Shown: positions 19,012 through 27,852, numbered from the stretch's first letter. The stretch: DNA of 64,000 nt from Neoroseomonas lacus (GCF_014644535.1 NZ_BMKW01000004.1:124001-188000), one strand, 5' to 3'. Program-made: numbers and translations. The notes: a model not told the origin generated them from the sequence alone.

Positions 19012-19941
19012 ATGACCTGGATGAACGGCATGTCCCGCCGCCACCTGCTGGCCGGCAGTGCCGCGCTGCTGGCGACGCCGGCCCTCGCGCAATCACGGCC
19101 CATCGTCGTCGCCAGCAAGATCGACACCGAGGGCGGGCTGCTAGGCCAGATGATCGTGCTGCTGCTCGAAGCCAATGGTATGCGCGTGGAGAACCGCGTG
19201 CCGCTCGGCCCGACGCGCATCGTGCGCAGCGCGATCCTCGCCGGCGAGATCGACCTCTATCCCGAATACACCGGCAACGGCGCCTTCTTCTTCCAGATGG
19301 AAACCGACCCCGCCTGGAAGAATGCGCAGGCAGGCTATGAGAAGGTCCGCGACCTCGATGCCCAGCGCAACAACATCGTCTGGCTGCAACCCGCGCCGGC
19401 AAACAACACCTGGGCGATCGCGATCCGCGCCGACGTCGCCCGCGCCAACAATCTGCGCACGCTGGAGGATATCGCCGGCCAGGTCTCGGCCGGGCGGCCC
19501 TTCAAGCTGGCGGCTTCGGCGGAATTCGTCGAAAGCCCCGCCGCGCTGCCGGCTTTCCAGCGCGCCTATGGCTTCACCCTGCCGCCGGACCGGCTGCTGG
19601 TGCTGCCGGGCGGCGATACGGCGGTGACGATGCGTGCCGCCGCGCAACAGCTCAACGGCGTGAATGCCGCGATGGTCTACGGCACCGATGGTGGCATCGC
19701 CGCGCTCGACCTGGTGGTGCTGGACGACACCAAGGGCGTACAGCCCGTTTATGCGCCCGCACCCACCATTCGCGGCGACGTGCTGCGCGCTAACCCGCGC
19801 ATCGCCGAAATCCTCGCCCCCGCCTTCCGCACGCTGGAACTAATGGTGCTGCAGCGGCTGAACGCGCAGATCGCTGTGGAGGGCAAGCCGGCACGCCAGG
19901 TGGCGCAGACGCATCTGGCCGGCGCGGGGCTGCTCCGCTGA
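19012..19941 (+). CDS. osmF: Osmoprotectant-type ABC transporter substrate-binding protein, OsmF/YehZ-like
   Basis: This 309-residue protein has a twin-arginine-like signal (MSRRHLLAGSAALLATPALAQS) with cleavage near residue 27. The mature part belongs to the OpuAC/OsmF type (SKIDTEGGLLGQMIVLLLEANG, and DLYPEYTGNGAFFF near residue 80), which binds glycine betaine or choline-like compounds. It is the first gene of an operon in the order binding protein, permease, ATPase, permease, the same as E. coli osmF-yehY-yehX-yehW. The E. coli system has low betaine affinity and its physiological role is debated, so the ligand here is uncertain. Confidence 0.88.
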   Translation: MTWMNGMSRRHLLAGSAALLATPALAQSRPIVVASKIDTEGGLLGQMIVLLLEANGMRVENRVPLGPTRIVRSAILAGEIDLYPEYTGNGAFFFQMETDPAWKNAQAGYEKVRDLDAQRNNIVWLQPAPANNTWAIAIRADVARANNLRTLEDIAGQVSAGRPFKLAASAEFVESPAALPAFQRAYGFTLPPDRLLVLPGGDTAVTMRAAAQQLNGVNAAMVYGTDGGIAALDLVVLDDTKGVQPVYAPAPTIRGDVLRANPRIAEILAPAFRTLELMVLQRLNAQIAVEGKPARQVAQTHLAGAGLLR

Positions 19942-19973
19942 CGGCGCCGCGCCGCGCCGGGCCGCTGGAGGCG

Positions 19974-21068
19974 GTGCTGTTGCTGGTGGCCGTGCTGGCG
20001 CCGCTGCTGCTCGGCTTCGCGGTGCTGGCGCCGAACCGCATCGTGCCGCCGCGCGGCATCGCGGTGGGCGATGTGCACGTCTGGGGGTTTCTCGCCCCCG
20101 CCGCCCTCGCGGCGCTGGCCGCAGCGATGCTGCCCGGACGGATGGCGGCCATCGCCTGTGGCGTCGCGCTCTGCGGATTGCTCGGCGGGCTGGACGATGT
20201 CGCGGGGCGGCTGACCGCATCGTTGTCGGCGGCACGGCTCGGCCCGGCGGCCGGGTCCTGGATCGCCTGCGGGGCGCTGCTGCTGGCGGCGCGGTTGGCA
20301 CTTGGCCGGGCAGGGACGGGCGCGGCCGGTCGCGCGGCCGCGGCGGCCGGCTTCGTGGTGGCGATCGCGGCGATGCTCGCCCTCGGCCTGTTGGGCGACC
20401 TCGGTCTGGTGCGGGAGGCCACGGCGCGCGGGCCGGAACTGCGCGCCGCCCTCGCCGGGCATCTGGAGCTGGTAGCCGCGGCCTTGCTGCCGGCGCTGGC
20501 GGCCGGCGCGGCGGCCGGCGCCTTCGCTTTCACCATGCGGCGGATCGGGGGTGCCGTGATGGGCCTGCTGGCTGCCCTGCAGGTGATCCCGGCCATGGCG
20601 CTCTTCGCGCTGCTGATCGAACCGCTCGCCGCCCTCGGCCGCGCGGTGCCGCTGCTGCGTGAGGCCGGGCTGCGCGGCATCGGCGCGGCGCCGGCGGTGA
20701 TCGGCGTGTTTCTCTATTTGCTGCTGCCCATCGCGGCAGCGACACGCGCCGCCCTCGGTGCGGCCCCAGCCGCGGCGGTCGATGCGGCGCGCGGGCTCGG
20801 CTTCGCACCGGGGCAGGTGCTGCGGCGGGTGCGCCTGCCGCTTGGCGCGCCGGTGTTTCTCGGCGGGCTGCGCACCGCGACGGTGCAGGCGGTCGGGCTG
20901 GTGACGCTCGGCGCGCTGGTCGGCGCCGGCGGTTTCGGCGTGCTGATGTTCCAGGGGCTTGGCCAATTCGCGCCGGACCTGATCCTGCTCGGCGCGCTGC
21001 CGGTCGCGGCGTTGGCGCTGGTGCTGGACGCGGCGCTGCGCGCGGTCGAGGACGGGCTGGCGCAATGA
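19974..21068 (+). CDS. yehY: Osmoprotectant ABC transporter permease, YehY-like
   Basis: This protein of about 364 residues has an extended N-terminal membrane region (about five helices) before the standard permease domain, as in E. coli YehY. The permease part has the EAA-type loop VDAARGLGFAPGQVLRRVRLP near residue 275. The start is uncertain: GTG 19974 gives 364 residues, while TTG 19980 is better spaced from GGAGG at 19967-19971. It follows osmF by 32 bases and overlaps the ATPase gene by 4 bases (ATGA). Confidence 0.85.
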   Translation: MLLLVAVLAPLLLGFAVLAPNRIVPPRGIAVGDVHVWGFLAPAALAALAAAMLPGRMAAIACGVALCGLLGGLDDVAGRLTASLSAARLGPAAGSWIACGALLLAARLALGRAGTGAAGRAAAAAGFVVAIAAMLALGLLGDLGLVREATARGPELRAALAGHLELVAAALLPALAAGAAAGAFAFTMRRIGGAVMGLLAALQVIPAMALFALLIEPLAALGRAVPLLREAGLRGIGAAPAVIGVFLYLLLPIAAATRAALGAAPAAAVDAARGLGFAPGQVLRRVRLPLGAPVFLGGLRTATVQAVGLVTLGALVGAGGFGVLMFQGLGQFAPDLILLGALPVAALALVLDAALRAVEDGLAQ

Positions 21069-21997
21069 TCCGCTTCGAGGGCGTGCGCAAATCATTCGGC
21101 GGCGCGACGGCGCTGGCCGGGCTTGACTTGGTCGTGCCGGAAGGCGCCTTCGCCGTGCTGCTCGGCGGCTCCGGCGCGGGCAAATCCACCGCGCTGCGCA
21201 TGATCAACCGGTTGATCGACCCTGATGCCGGGCGCGTGCTGCTGCGCGGGCGCGACGTGGCGGCTGAGGCTGCGCCGGCGCTGCGGCGGCGCATCGGCTA
21301 CGTCATCCAGGGCATCGGCCTGTTCCCGCACTGGACCGTGGCGCGCAACATTGGTGCGGTGCCGCGCCTGCTCGGCTGGGACGAGAAACGCATCGCCGCG
21401 CGGGTCGATGAACTCCTCACGCTGCTGCGGCTCGACCCGGCGGCCTATCGCGACCGCATGCCGGCGCAGCTTTCGGGCGGCCAGGCGCAGCGCATCGGCG
21501 TCGCCCGTGCGCTCGCCGCCGACCCCGATATCTTGCTGATGGACGAACCCTTCGGCGCGCTCGACGCGGTGACGCGCCAAGCGCTGCAACAGGAAATGGC
21601 TCGGCTGCACGCCGCCACCGGCAAGACCATCCTGCTGGTGACGCATGATGTCGAGGAAGCCTTGTCGCTCGCCACGCGCCTCGCCGTCATGGCCGATGGC
21701 AGGCTGTTGCAGGAAGGTGCGCCGCGCGACCTGCTCGACGCGCCGGCCGACCCGCGCGTGCGCGACCTGCTCGATGGCGGCGCGATCGGCATGCGGCGGC
21801 TGTCGCTGGTCACCGCCGCCTCGCTCGCCGGCCCAACGGGCGAGGCGCCCGCCGCCCTGCCGCACATCCCCGCCGCCGCGACCGGGCGGGACGCGCTGGA
21901 AGCCATGCTCGCCGCGCGCGCCGAGGCGGTGGTGCTGCTCGACGCGGCGGGTGCGCCGGCCGGCCTGGTGGCGCTGCGGGACCTGCTGCGGGCATGA
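21065..21997 (+). CDS. yehX: Osmoprotectant ABC transporter ATP-binding protein, YehX-like
   Basis: This 310-residue protein has Walker A GGSGAGKST (34-42), Q-loop region IGYVIQGIGLFPHW, signature LSGGQAQRIGVARAL, Walker B ILLMDEPFGALD and switch His in VTHD. After residue 240 the chain continues for about 65 residues that resemble one CBS repeat (VVLLDAAGAPAGLVALRDLL at the end), whereas OpuA/ProV ATPases carry two. The missing half could be supplied by the stand-alone CBS proteins at the operon edges, which is inference. The gene overlaps both neighbours by 4 bases. Confidence 0.9.
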   Translation: MIRFEGVRKSFGGATALAGLDLVVPEGAFAVLLGGSGAGKSTALRMINRLIDPDAGRVLLRGRDVAAEAAPALRRRIGYVIQGIGLFPHWTVARNIGAVPRLLGWDEKRIAARVDELLTLLRLDPAAYRDRMPAQLSGGQAQRIGVARALAADPDILLMDEPFGALDAVTRQALQQEMARLHAATGKTILLVTHDVEEALSLATRLAVMADGRLLQEGAPRDLLDAPADPRVRDLLDGGAIGMRRLSLVTAASLAGPTGEAPAALPHIPAAATGRDALEAMLAARAEAVVLLDAAGAPAGLVALRDLLRA

Positions 21998-22716
21998 GGC
22001 TCGCGCCCCTGCTGCCGGCCGCGCTATTCCTCGCCGCGCTGCTGGCGCTGCCGCTCGCCGGCCCGACCTTCGGCGCGCTGTTCCCCGATGTGGCGGAGCC
22101 GCTGTACCGGCGCGAATCCTTCATCGCGCTGACGCTCAGCCATGCCTGGCTGGTGCTCGCCTCGCTGGTGCCGGCGGCGGTGACCGGCATCGGCCTCGGC
22201 GTCGCCGCGACGCGCCCCGGCGCGCGGGAGATGCGCGTCATCGCCGATGCGCTGGTCGGTTTCGCGCAGGCGGTGCCGCCGGTCGCCATCATCGCCATCG
22301 CCGTACCGGTGGTCGGTTTCGGCGTGACGCCGTCGCTGATCGCGCTGGTCTGCTACGCGACCCTGCCGGTGCTGCGAGCGACGACCGGCGCGCTCGCCAC
22401 CGTGCCGACCGATGTGCTCGACGCCGCGCGCGGGTCGGGCATGACGCCGCGCCAGATGCTGTTCCAGGTTGAGTTGCCACTGGCCGCGCCACCGATCCTC
22501 GCCGGGCTGCGCGTCGCCGCCGTGCTGGCGGTGGCGACGGCGGCGGTGGGTGCGGTGGCGGGGGCGAGTTGCCTCGGGACGCCCATCATCGCCGGGCTGG
22601 TGAATGGCAACCCGGCCTGGGTGGTCCAGGGCGCCGTGCTGACCGGGCTGATGGCCTTCGCGGTGGATGGGCTGCTCGGCGCGCTGGTGCGGCCTGTCAG
22701 CGCATCATCTCCATGA
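21994..22716 (+). CDS. yehW: Osmoprotectant ABC transporter permease, YehW-like
   Basis: This 240-residue protein has about six hydrophobic segments and the EAA loop VLDAARGSGMTPRQMLFQVELP near residue 145. It matches the size of YehW/OpuBB permeases. It starts within the ATPase stop (ATGA) and ends in a 20-base tail-to-tail overlap with the CBS gene on the other strand. With YehY it would form the heterodimeric membrane channel of the transporter. Confidence 0.9.
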   Translation: MRLAPLLPAALFLAALLALPLAGPTFGALFPDVAEPLYRRESFIALTLSHAWLVLASLVPAAVTGIGLGVAATRPGAREMRVIADALVGFAQAVPPVAIIAIAVPVVGFGVTPSLIALVCYATLPVLRATTGALATVPTDVLDAARGSGMTPRQMLFQVELPLAAPPILAGLRVAAVLAVATAAVGAVAGASCLGTPIIAGLVNGNPAWVVQGAVLTGLMAFAVDGLLGALVRPVSASSP

Positions 22717-23119
22717 AGCCGGTCTCGTCGTCGAAGCGCGCCTGCTCCCTGGCGCGGAAATCGTAGCGCGAGACGATGCCGACGACGCGCCCGCCCTCGA
22801 CCACCGGCAGATGCCTGAAGCCGGCATCGTTCAGCAGCAGCAGCGCGTCCATCGCCGTCGCCTTCGGGCCGAGGGTCGTCGGGTTCTTTGTCATCACCGC
22901 CTCGACCGGCGTCTTCTTCGCATCCGCGCCTTCGGCCAGCAGCCGCACCGCGTCGCGGCCGGTGAAGATGCCGAGCAAGTGGTGTTCGCCATCCACCACC
23001 AGCACGGCGCCGACCTTGCGGGCATACATCGCCGCGCAGGCCTGCGAGACCGTCGCCGCGGGCGGCAGGGTCAACGGCTTCTGGTCGCGGATGATCTCAC
23101 CCATGGTGCGCTGGGGCAT
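22697..23119 (-). CDS. Stand-alone tandem CBS-domain protein (copy 2)
   Basis: This 140-residue protein has two CBS domains (HLLGIFTGRDA near residue 50 and AGFRHLPVVEGGRV near residue 100) with the AVMTK linker. It is a paralogue of the gene at 18397-18822. GGAGGA lies a suitable distance before the ATG at 23119. Its 3' end overlaps the last 20 bases of yehW on the opposite strand, so full transcripts of the two would be antisense to each other at their ends. Related short CBS proteins bind ATP/AMP/NADH; the ligand here is unknown. Confidence 0.85.
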   Translation of the reverse strand: MPQRTMGEIIRDQKPLTLPPAATVSQACAAMYARKVGAVLVVDGEHHLLGIFTGRDAVRLLAEGADAKKTPVEAVMTKNPTTLGPKATAMDALLLLNDAGFRHLPVVEGGRVVGIVSRYDFRAREQARFDDETGFMEMMR

Positions 23120-23188
23120 GGCGCGGTTCCTCCGTCCTGTTCCTGTCACATAGCGCGTCAGGCGGGCCGGCCGCTTGACCCAACGCAA

Positions 23189-24049
23189 TCAGCCCGGCCC
23201 GGTCTCCATCGGCAAAGCAGGGTCGCGGCCCCATTCATCCAGGCTGCCGTCATAGACGGCGAGGTCGGTCCAACCCGCGCGCAACAAGTTGAACGCCAGG
23301 TTCGACGCCGCGATCCCGCCGCCGCAATAGGCGATGACGCGATCGTCGCGCCGGATACCGGCATGCTCGGCCAGCGCCGTCACCGCCTCGGCTGTCAGCG
23401 TGCCATCGGCAAGCAGCGGCGCCGGCAGGTTCCGGCTGCCGGCGATCCGTCCCGGCCGGTGATAGGGCAGCCCGCCCGTGCCGGCATGCTGTTCGGCCGA
23501 GAGCGCATTCACCACCACCACGCCCGGCGTGCCGAGCGCCGCCAGCACCGCGTCCCGGTCGGCGATCGCCCCGCCGCGCGGCCGGGGCGTGAAGGGCCGC
23601 GCCGCCGGCACCGGGACCGCCACCGGGCCGCTCTCCACCGGCAGCCCCGCTGCCTTCCACGCCGCGAGGCCGCCTTCCAGCACCCGCACATCCTCGAAGC
23701 CGAGCCAATGCAGGGTCCAGAACGTCCGCGTCGCCCAATTGCCGCCGACGCGGTCATACAACACCACGCGGCTGCCTTCCCCCACGCCATGCGCGGCGAA
23801 GGCGGCCGCCGCGATGTCCGGCGCCGGCAGCGCGAAGCGGAACGGCCTCTCGCGGTCCCACAACCAGTCCAACGCATCGAGATGCACCGAACCGGGAATG
23901 CGCGACTTCTCGAACGACGCCCGCGCGCTGTCCTGCAACATGGTGGACAGGTCCGGCGCCGGCCGCTGGAAGACGCTGCCATCCAGCACCACCAGCCTCG
24001 GCGCCCCGAGTTCGGCCGCCAGCGCGGCCGGCGTGATCGTCAGGCTCAT
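23189..24049 (-). CDS. sseA: Two-domain rhodanese, 3-mercaptopyruvate/thiosulfate sulfurtransferase
   Basis: This 286-residue protein has two rhodanese domains. The N-terminal one (about 5-135) contains SRIPGSVHLDALDWLWD and VVLYDRVGGNWATR and lacks a cysteine at the loop. The C-terminal one (about 160-280) has the catalytic Cys242 in YCGGGIAAS. The CGxG loop is closer to 3-mercaptopyruvate sulfurtransferases (CGSGV) than to thiosulfate rhodaneses (CRKG). The start overlaps the stop of the upstream binding-protein gene by 4 bases, so the two are co-transcribed although no shared function is obvious. Confidence 0.88.
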   Translation of the reverse strand: MSLTITPAALAAELGAPRLVVLDGSVFQRPAPDLSTMLQDSARASFEKSRIPGSVHLDALDWLWDRERPFRFALPAPDIAAAAFAAHGVGEGSRVVLYDRVGGNWATRTFWTLHWLGFEDVRVLEGGLAAWKAAGLPVESGPVAVPVPAARPFTPRPRGGAIADRDAVLAALGTPGVVVVNALSAEQHAGTGGLPYHRPGRIAGSRNLPAPLLADGTLTAEAVTALAEHAGIRRDDRVIAYCGGGIAASNLAFNLLRAGWTDLAVYDGSLDEWGRDPALPMETGPG

Positions 24050-25011
24050 TCGGGCTGGAAATTCGCGATGCGCAGCAACTCGGCATTCCGCGCTACATCC
24101 GCGACGATGAAGCGTTCCAGCTCCGGGACCGTCTCGGCCACCGGCTCGAAGCCGAGGCTGGTCAGGCGTTCGACCACCGCCGGCTCGCGCATCGCCTCGG
24201 TGATCGCGGCATTCAGCCGGTCCACGATCTCGCGCGGTACGGCCCGCGCGGCCCAGACGCCGTACCAGGAATAGAATTCGAAGCCCGGCAGCCCGGCCTC
24301 GGCCATGGTCGGCAGGTCCGGCGCCAGCGGCGAGCGCTGCGCCGTTGCGATGCCGAGGCCGCGCAACTGCCCGCCGCGGATCATCGGTAGCGTCGCCAGC
24401 ACCGGGTCGAACATCAACTGGGCATTGCCTGCCGCCACATCGGTCAGCGCCGGGGCGGAGCCGCGATAGCCGACGATCTCGATATTCGCCCCGGTCATGC
24501 GGTTGAACTCGATCGACCCGAGATGCCCCGCCGCGCCCAGCGAGGAGGTCGCGAAAGTCCATTTGTCTGGCTCGCGCTTCGCCGCTTCCACCACCTGCGG
24601 GATGGTGGTCTGCGGCAGGCGCGGGTTCATCACCAGCACCAGCGGCCCGCGCGCGGTCCGCGCGACGGGAATGAAATCCGTCACCGGGTCATAGGGCGCG
24701 GCCTTCATGACATAGCGCGCCATCGGGTGGATCGAGGCCGAGGCCATGATGGTGTAGCCATCCGCCGGCGCCTGCAGCACCGCCTGGCTGCCGATTGCGC
24801 CATTCGCTCCGGGGCGGTTCTCCACCACCACGGTGACGCCGAGCTTCTCCTGCAGCTTCTGCGCCGCCAGCCGCGCCATCGCATCGGTCGCCGCGCCTGG
24901 CGTATAGGGCACGATCATGCGGATGGTGCGGCTCGGCCAGGCGCCCTGCGCCAGGGTCGGTCGGGCAAGCAATGCGCCGGCGGCGCCGGTGAGCAGAGTT
25001 CTCCGTTGCAT
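24046..25011 (-). CDS. Bug/TctC-family tripartite tricarboxylate transporter binding protein
   Basis: This 321-residue protein has a signal peptide (RRTLLTGAAGALLARPTLAQ) and the Bug-family hallmark IRMIVPYTPGAATDAMARL, followed by VVENRPGANGAIGS near residue 75. Such proteins bind small carboxylates or other organic acids in the periplasm and feed TctAB permeases, or act as orphan sensors. No tctA/tctB genes are near. The family is greatly expanded in some proteobacteria, and the ligand cannot be predicted. The gene is first in an operon with the sulfurtransferase. Confidence 0.9.
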   Translation of the reverse strand: MQRRTLLTGAAGALLARPTLAQGAWPSRTIRMIVPYTPGAATDAMARLAAQKLQEKLGVTVVVENRPGANGAIGSQAVLQAPADGYTIMASASIHPMARYVMKAAPYDPVTDFIPVARTARGPLVLVMNPRLPQTTIPQVVEAAKREPDKWTFATSSLGAAGHLGSIEFNRMTGANIEIVGYRGSAPALTDVAAGNAQLMFDPVLATLPMIRGGQLRGLGIATAQRSPLAPDLPTMAEAGLPGFEFYSWYGVWAARAVPREIVDRLNAAITEAMREPAVVERLTSLGFEPVAETVPELERFIVADVARNAELLRIANFQPE

Positions 25012-25093
25012 CGTCAAGTCTCCCGGTTCGGTTGCGGCCAGCATGCCCATCAACCGGGCGTGCAGCCAACCGCCAGCCATGCAAGAAACAAGC

Positions 25094-25717
25094 ATGGAGA
25101 AGGTCGACCTCGCCCTCTGTCTCGCCGTGGATGCTTCTTCTTCCGTGGACTTCGACGAGTTCGGCCTCATGCTCGGTGGCTACGGCGCGGCGTTCCGCGA
25201 CGAATCGGTGCAGGCCGCCATCACGGGCGGGCGACGCGGGGCGGTGGCGATCTGTCTGCTGATGTGGTCGGGGCAGGGGGCGCAGGCGGTCGCCGTGCCC
25301 TGGGCGCGACTGGATGGCCCGGTGGCGGCGGCGGCCTTCGCCGAGGCCGTCGAGAACGCGCCCCGACTGGTGCCGGCGGGTGCGACCGCCCTCGGGGAGG
25401 GCATGGCCGCCGGCCTCGCGCTGCTGGGCACCGTGCCCACCGAGGCGACGCGCCTGGTGATGGATGTCTCCGGCGATGGCCGCCACAACCAGGGACGCCC
25501 GCCAGGGCCGGTGCGTGACATCGGCGTGGCGGCGGGCATCACGATCAATGCCCTCGCCATCCTGAACGAGGAGCCCGACCTGCTCGACCACTACCAGGCC
25601 GAGGTGATCGGCGGGCCCGGCGCCTTCGCCATGCACACGCCCGACTACGCCGGCTTCGCCGAGGCGATCCGGCAGAAGCTGCTGCGGGAGATCATGGGCG
25701 GCGCCGCGATCGCCTGA
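25094..25717 (+). CDS. DUF1194 family von Willebrand factor A-like protein
   Basis: This 207-residue protein has the VWA fold with an intact MIDAS start (DASSS, D13/S15/S17) and a later metal-site region VMDVSGDGRHNQG near residue 121. This matches the DUF1194 family, which is common in alphaproteobacteria and of unknown function. Most family members have a signal peptide; none is visible with the ATG at 25094, so the protein may be cytoplasmic. It is divergent from the TctC-like gene. The stop codon is directly followed by repeat R3 copy 1. Confidence 0.8.
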   Translation: MEKVDLALCLAVDASSSVDFDEFGLMLGGYGAAFRDESVQAAITGGRRGAVAICLLMWSGQGAQAVAVPWARLDGPVAAAAFAEAVENAPRLVPAGATALGEGMAAGLALLGTVPTEATRLVMDVSGDGRHNQGRPPGPVRDIGVAAGITINALAILNEEPDLLDHYQAEVIGGPGAFAMHTPDYAGFAEAIRQKLLREIMGGAAIA

Positions 25718-25857
25718 GAGGCTGTCTCGAAAGTCGCCTCAAGGCGACTTTCGCAGTCCAGCACCGGTCCGCACCCCCACCAGGCACCCATCCAGGATAC
25801 TGTCGTTGGGTGGCCCGGTGGGGGTGCGGGCCGGTGCCGGACTTTCAAGACAGACTC
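25718..25857. repeat. Dispersed long-palindrome repeat R3, copy 1
   Basis: The 140-base element begins directly after the DUF1194 stop. Outer arms of 18 bases (25718-25735 and 25840-25857) pair with two mismatches. Inside are a small hairpin with arms AAAGTCGCC and GGCGACTTT (25730-25751) and a large stem of about 36 bp (25755-25790 with 25807-25843). The loop is TCCAGGATACTGTCGT. The loop core CCAGGATACTG recurs in the other two copies. The remaining bases 25858-26044 show no supported gene. Confidence 0.8.
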
Positions 25858-26044
25858 TGAGAACACCCTTGCCTTCCCCCGCCGCGCATGGCTTCCTGCG
25901 CGCGCATCAAGAGTTGGGCCGTGCCCAACGCCAACCTGCCTTCCCGGGCAAGGTGGCGCCTCCGCGAGGGGGGATGCGGCCGCTCCGGCAACCAAACGGG
26001 AAGCGTCGCCGCGTCTTGTCCGGTCCAGAGACACCGAGGACGCC

Positions 26045-26338
26045 ATGCTCGACGCCACCCCCGCCCCCGATCTCGACCTGCTGCTCGCCCCGGGCGACCA
26101 GGCCGAATTCGTCGCCCTGTGTGCCTGGACCACGCGGCTCGGCCGCATCGAGCGGTCCTGGCTCTATGTCGTGCTGCATCAGGGGCATGGGCCCTGGACG
26201 CATGCCTATCGCGTTGTGCCGGACCGTCGGCCGGGACACCTCGCCGTGTTCCTTGAACGTGCCGAGGCTGGCGATCGGCGGGCAGCGCTGGCCGATTGGC
26301 TGCGCGAACGCGCGGCGGCGGCTGACGGGCGACGGTAG
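26045..26338 (+). CDS. Small protein of unknown function
   Basis: This possible 97-residue protein is acidic at the N-terminus (DATPAPDLDLLLAPGDQAEF), has a central aromatic segment (RSWLYVVLHQGHGPWTHAY) and ends in an Arg/Ala-rich helix. No signal peptide, membrane helix or known motif was recognised. The start at 26045 has a weak GAGG upstream. It stands alone between repeat R3 copy 1 and R1 copy 3, and its stop is 6 bases before the latter. Codon use looks like that of real genes in this genome, but the evidence is limited. Confidence 0.5.
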   Translation: MLDATPAPDLDLLLAPGDQAEFVALCAWTTRLGRIERSWLYVVLHQGHGPWTHAYRVVPDRRPGHLAVFLERAEAGDRRAALADWLRERAAAADGRR

Positions 26339-26344
26339 GAGGTC

Positions 26345-26568
26345 GAAGGGCGCTGCCCCTTGAGCACTCCGGCAGGGAACGAAGGTTACTGCACCTTCGG
26401 ATGATTGATCCGCAATCGAAGCAAAAACCAGGCCCCATTGGCGGCGCGCGGGGCAGGGGTCGCCCGTCACCATTCATCCAGCCCTGTTGCCCGGGGCCAA
26501 ACAACGGCATTCCAAATGCCCCGGGCATTTGGTGGGGTGGCTTGGAGGGGCAACGCCCCTCCAGCCTT
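26345..26568. repeat. Dispersed four-hairpin repeat R1, copy 3 (diverged left arm)
   Basis: The right arm is typical: inner hairpin CCAAATGCCCCGGGCATTTGG (26512-26532) and outer hairpin GGAGGGGCAACGCCCCTCC. At the position where the left arm is expected, the sequence differs but again forms two hairpins: AAGGGCGCTGCCCCTT (26346-26361) and CGAAGGTTACTGCACCTTCG (26380-26399). The inner hairpins are 112 bases apart. Bases 26569-26665 up to the aminotransferase show no gene. Confidence 0.65.
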
Positions 26569-26665
26569 ACGACGAGGCCCACCGCGCGCGCGACGACGTG
26601 TGCTTGCGCGCCCATCGCCGCGGAGGCAGAACCAACCCCCCCACATCGCGCGGAATGGCGATCCC

Positions 26666-27772
26666 ATGCTCCTTCTCATCCCCGGCCCCGTGCAGACCCG
26701 CCCCGAGGTCCGCGCCGCCATGGCTCAGGACATCGCCCCCTGGGATGTCGATTTCCAGCGCGTCTATGCCCGTATCCGCGAGCGTGTCCTCGTCATCGCC
26801 GGCGGCACGCCGGGCGAACACGCGACGCTGCCCCTGCAGGGCGCCGGCCATTTCGTCACCGAGGCCACCATCCGCACCTTCGTCGCCCCCGGCGCCAAGG
26901 TGCTGGTCCCGATGAACGGCGCCTATGCCCAGCGCATGGCGCGCCTCGCGCGCGAGGCCGGGCGCGTCGTCGTCGAACTGAAGCTGACCGACACGCGCGG
27001 CGCCACCGCCGCCGACATCATGCCCGCGCTGGCCGCCGACCCGGACATCGGCACCGTCGCCATGGTGTTCCACGAGACCGGCAGCGGCATCGTCAACGAC
27101 GCCGAGGGCATCGGCGCCGCGCTGCGTGGCGCTGGCCGCCGGATGATCCTCGACGCCGTCTCGGCCTTTGGCGCGCTGCCCTTCAGCCTTGCCGCGCATC
27201 CGGAATGCGATGCGTTGGTCTTCACCTCCGGCAAATGCCTGGAAGGGATGCCGGGCATTGGCTTCGCCGTGGCGCGCATCGACCGCACGGAAGCCTGCGC
27301 CGGCCAGGCCGGGTCGTGGTCGCTCGACTTGTCCGACGTGCTAGCGCATGCCAAGCGCGCCGGCTGGGGGTCGATCCGCTTCACCCCGCCCGTGCAGGCG
27401 ATCGCCGCCTTCGACGTCGCCCTCGACCTGTATGACGCCGAGGGTGGCCAGGCCGCGCGGCTCGCGCGTTACCGCGCCAACACCGACGCGCTGTACGACG
27501 GCATCATCGGCCTCGGCCTGCGGCCCTATCTGGCGCGCGAGCATCAGGGGCCGGTGATCGTCACGGTGCATCAGCCGGCCGACCCGCGATTCGACCTGAT
27601 GTCCTTCGTCGAGGCGCTGAAGCGTCGCGGCGTGCTGATCAGCAATTTCTACAACACCGCAGCGCCGACCATGCGCATCGGTGCGATCGGCGCCATCACG
27701 CCCGACGACATGCGCCGCGCCGTCGACGCGATCGGCGCGACGCTCAATGAGGTGCTGACCAAGGCGGCCTGA
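26666..27772 (+). CDS. phnW: PLP aminotransferase, 2-aminoethylphosphonate-pyruvate transaminase type
   Basis: This 368-residue class V aminotransferase starts with LLLIPGPVQTRPEVRAAM and has VPMNGAYAQRMARLA near residue 95 and the metal-free PLP site aspartate in RRMILDAVSAFGALP. The likely PLP lysine is K190 in TSGKCLEGMPGIGFAVAR, which matches the PhnW pattern NKCxxGVPGFGF. PhnW converts 2-aminoethylphosphonate and pyruvate to phosphonoacetaldehyde and alanine. No phnX or phnA gene is nearby, so the use of phosphonate, alanine-glyoxylate or another amine donor is not settled. It appears to be a single-gene unit. Confidence 0.78.
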   Translation: MLLLIPGPVQTRPEVRAAMAQDIAPWDVDFQRVYARIRERVLVIAGGTPGEHATLPLQGAGHFVTEATIRTFVAPGAKVLVPMNGAYAQRMARLAREAGRVVVELKLTDTRGATAADIMPALAADPDIGTVAMVFHETGSGIVNDAEGIGAALRGAGRRMILDAVSAFGALPFSLAAHPECDALVFTSGKCLEGMPGIGFAVARIDRTEACAGQAGSWSLDLSDVLAHAKRAGWGSIRFTPPVQAIAAFDVALDLYDAEGGQAARLARYRANTDALYDGIIGLGLRPYLAREHQGPVIVTVHQPADPRFDLMSFVEALKRRGVLISNFYNTAAPTMRIGAIGAITPDDMRRAVDAIGATLNEVLTKAA

Positions 27773-27789
27773 CCGCCGCGTCCGGCGCC

Positions 27790-27852
27790 AATCCCGATCG
27801 GGCGGAATCACGTGGTCGGGTGAAGATGCGCGCCAGGACAATGGCCTGGAGG
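27790..27852 (+). repeat. Dispersed repeat R2, copy 2
   Basis: This element begins 17 bases after the aminotransferase stop, on the same strand. It shares ATCCCGATCGG, GGAAT, TCGGGTGAAGATG and GACAATGG with copy 1 at 7119-7184, in the same order and spacing. It ends where the oppositely oriented esterase gene ends, so it lies between two convergent genes. Confidence 0.6.

Noticed and set aside
23189..24562. Longer sulfurtransferase reading from 24562
   Set aside because: The added part is a shadow of the TctC-like gene. The ATGA overlap at 24046-24049 gives the natural start.
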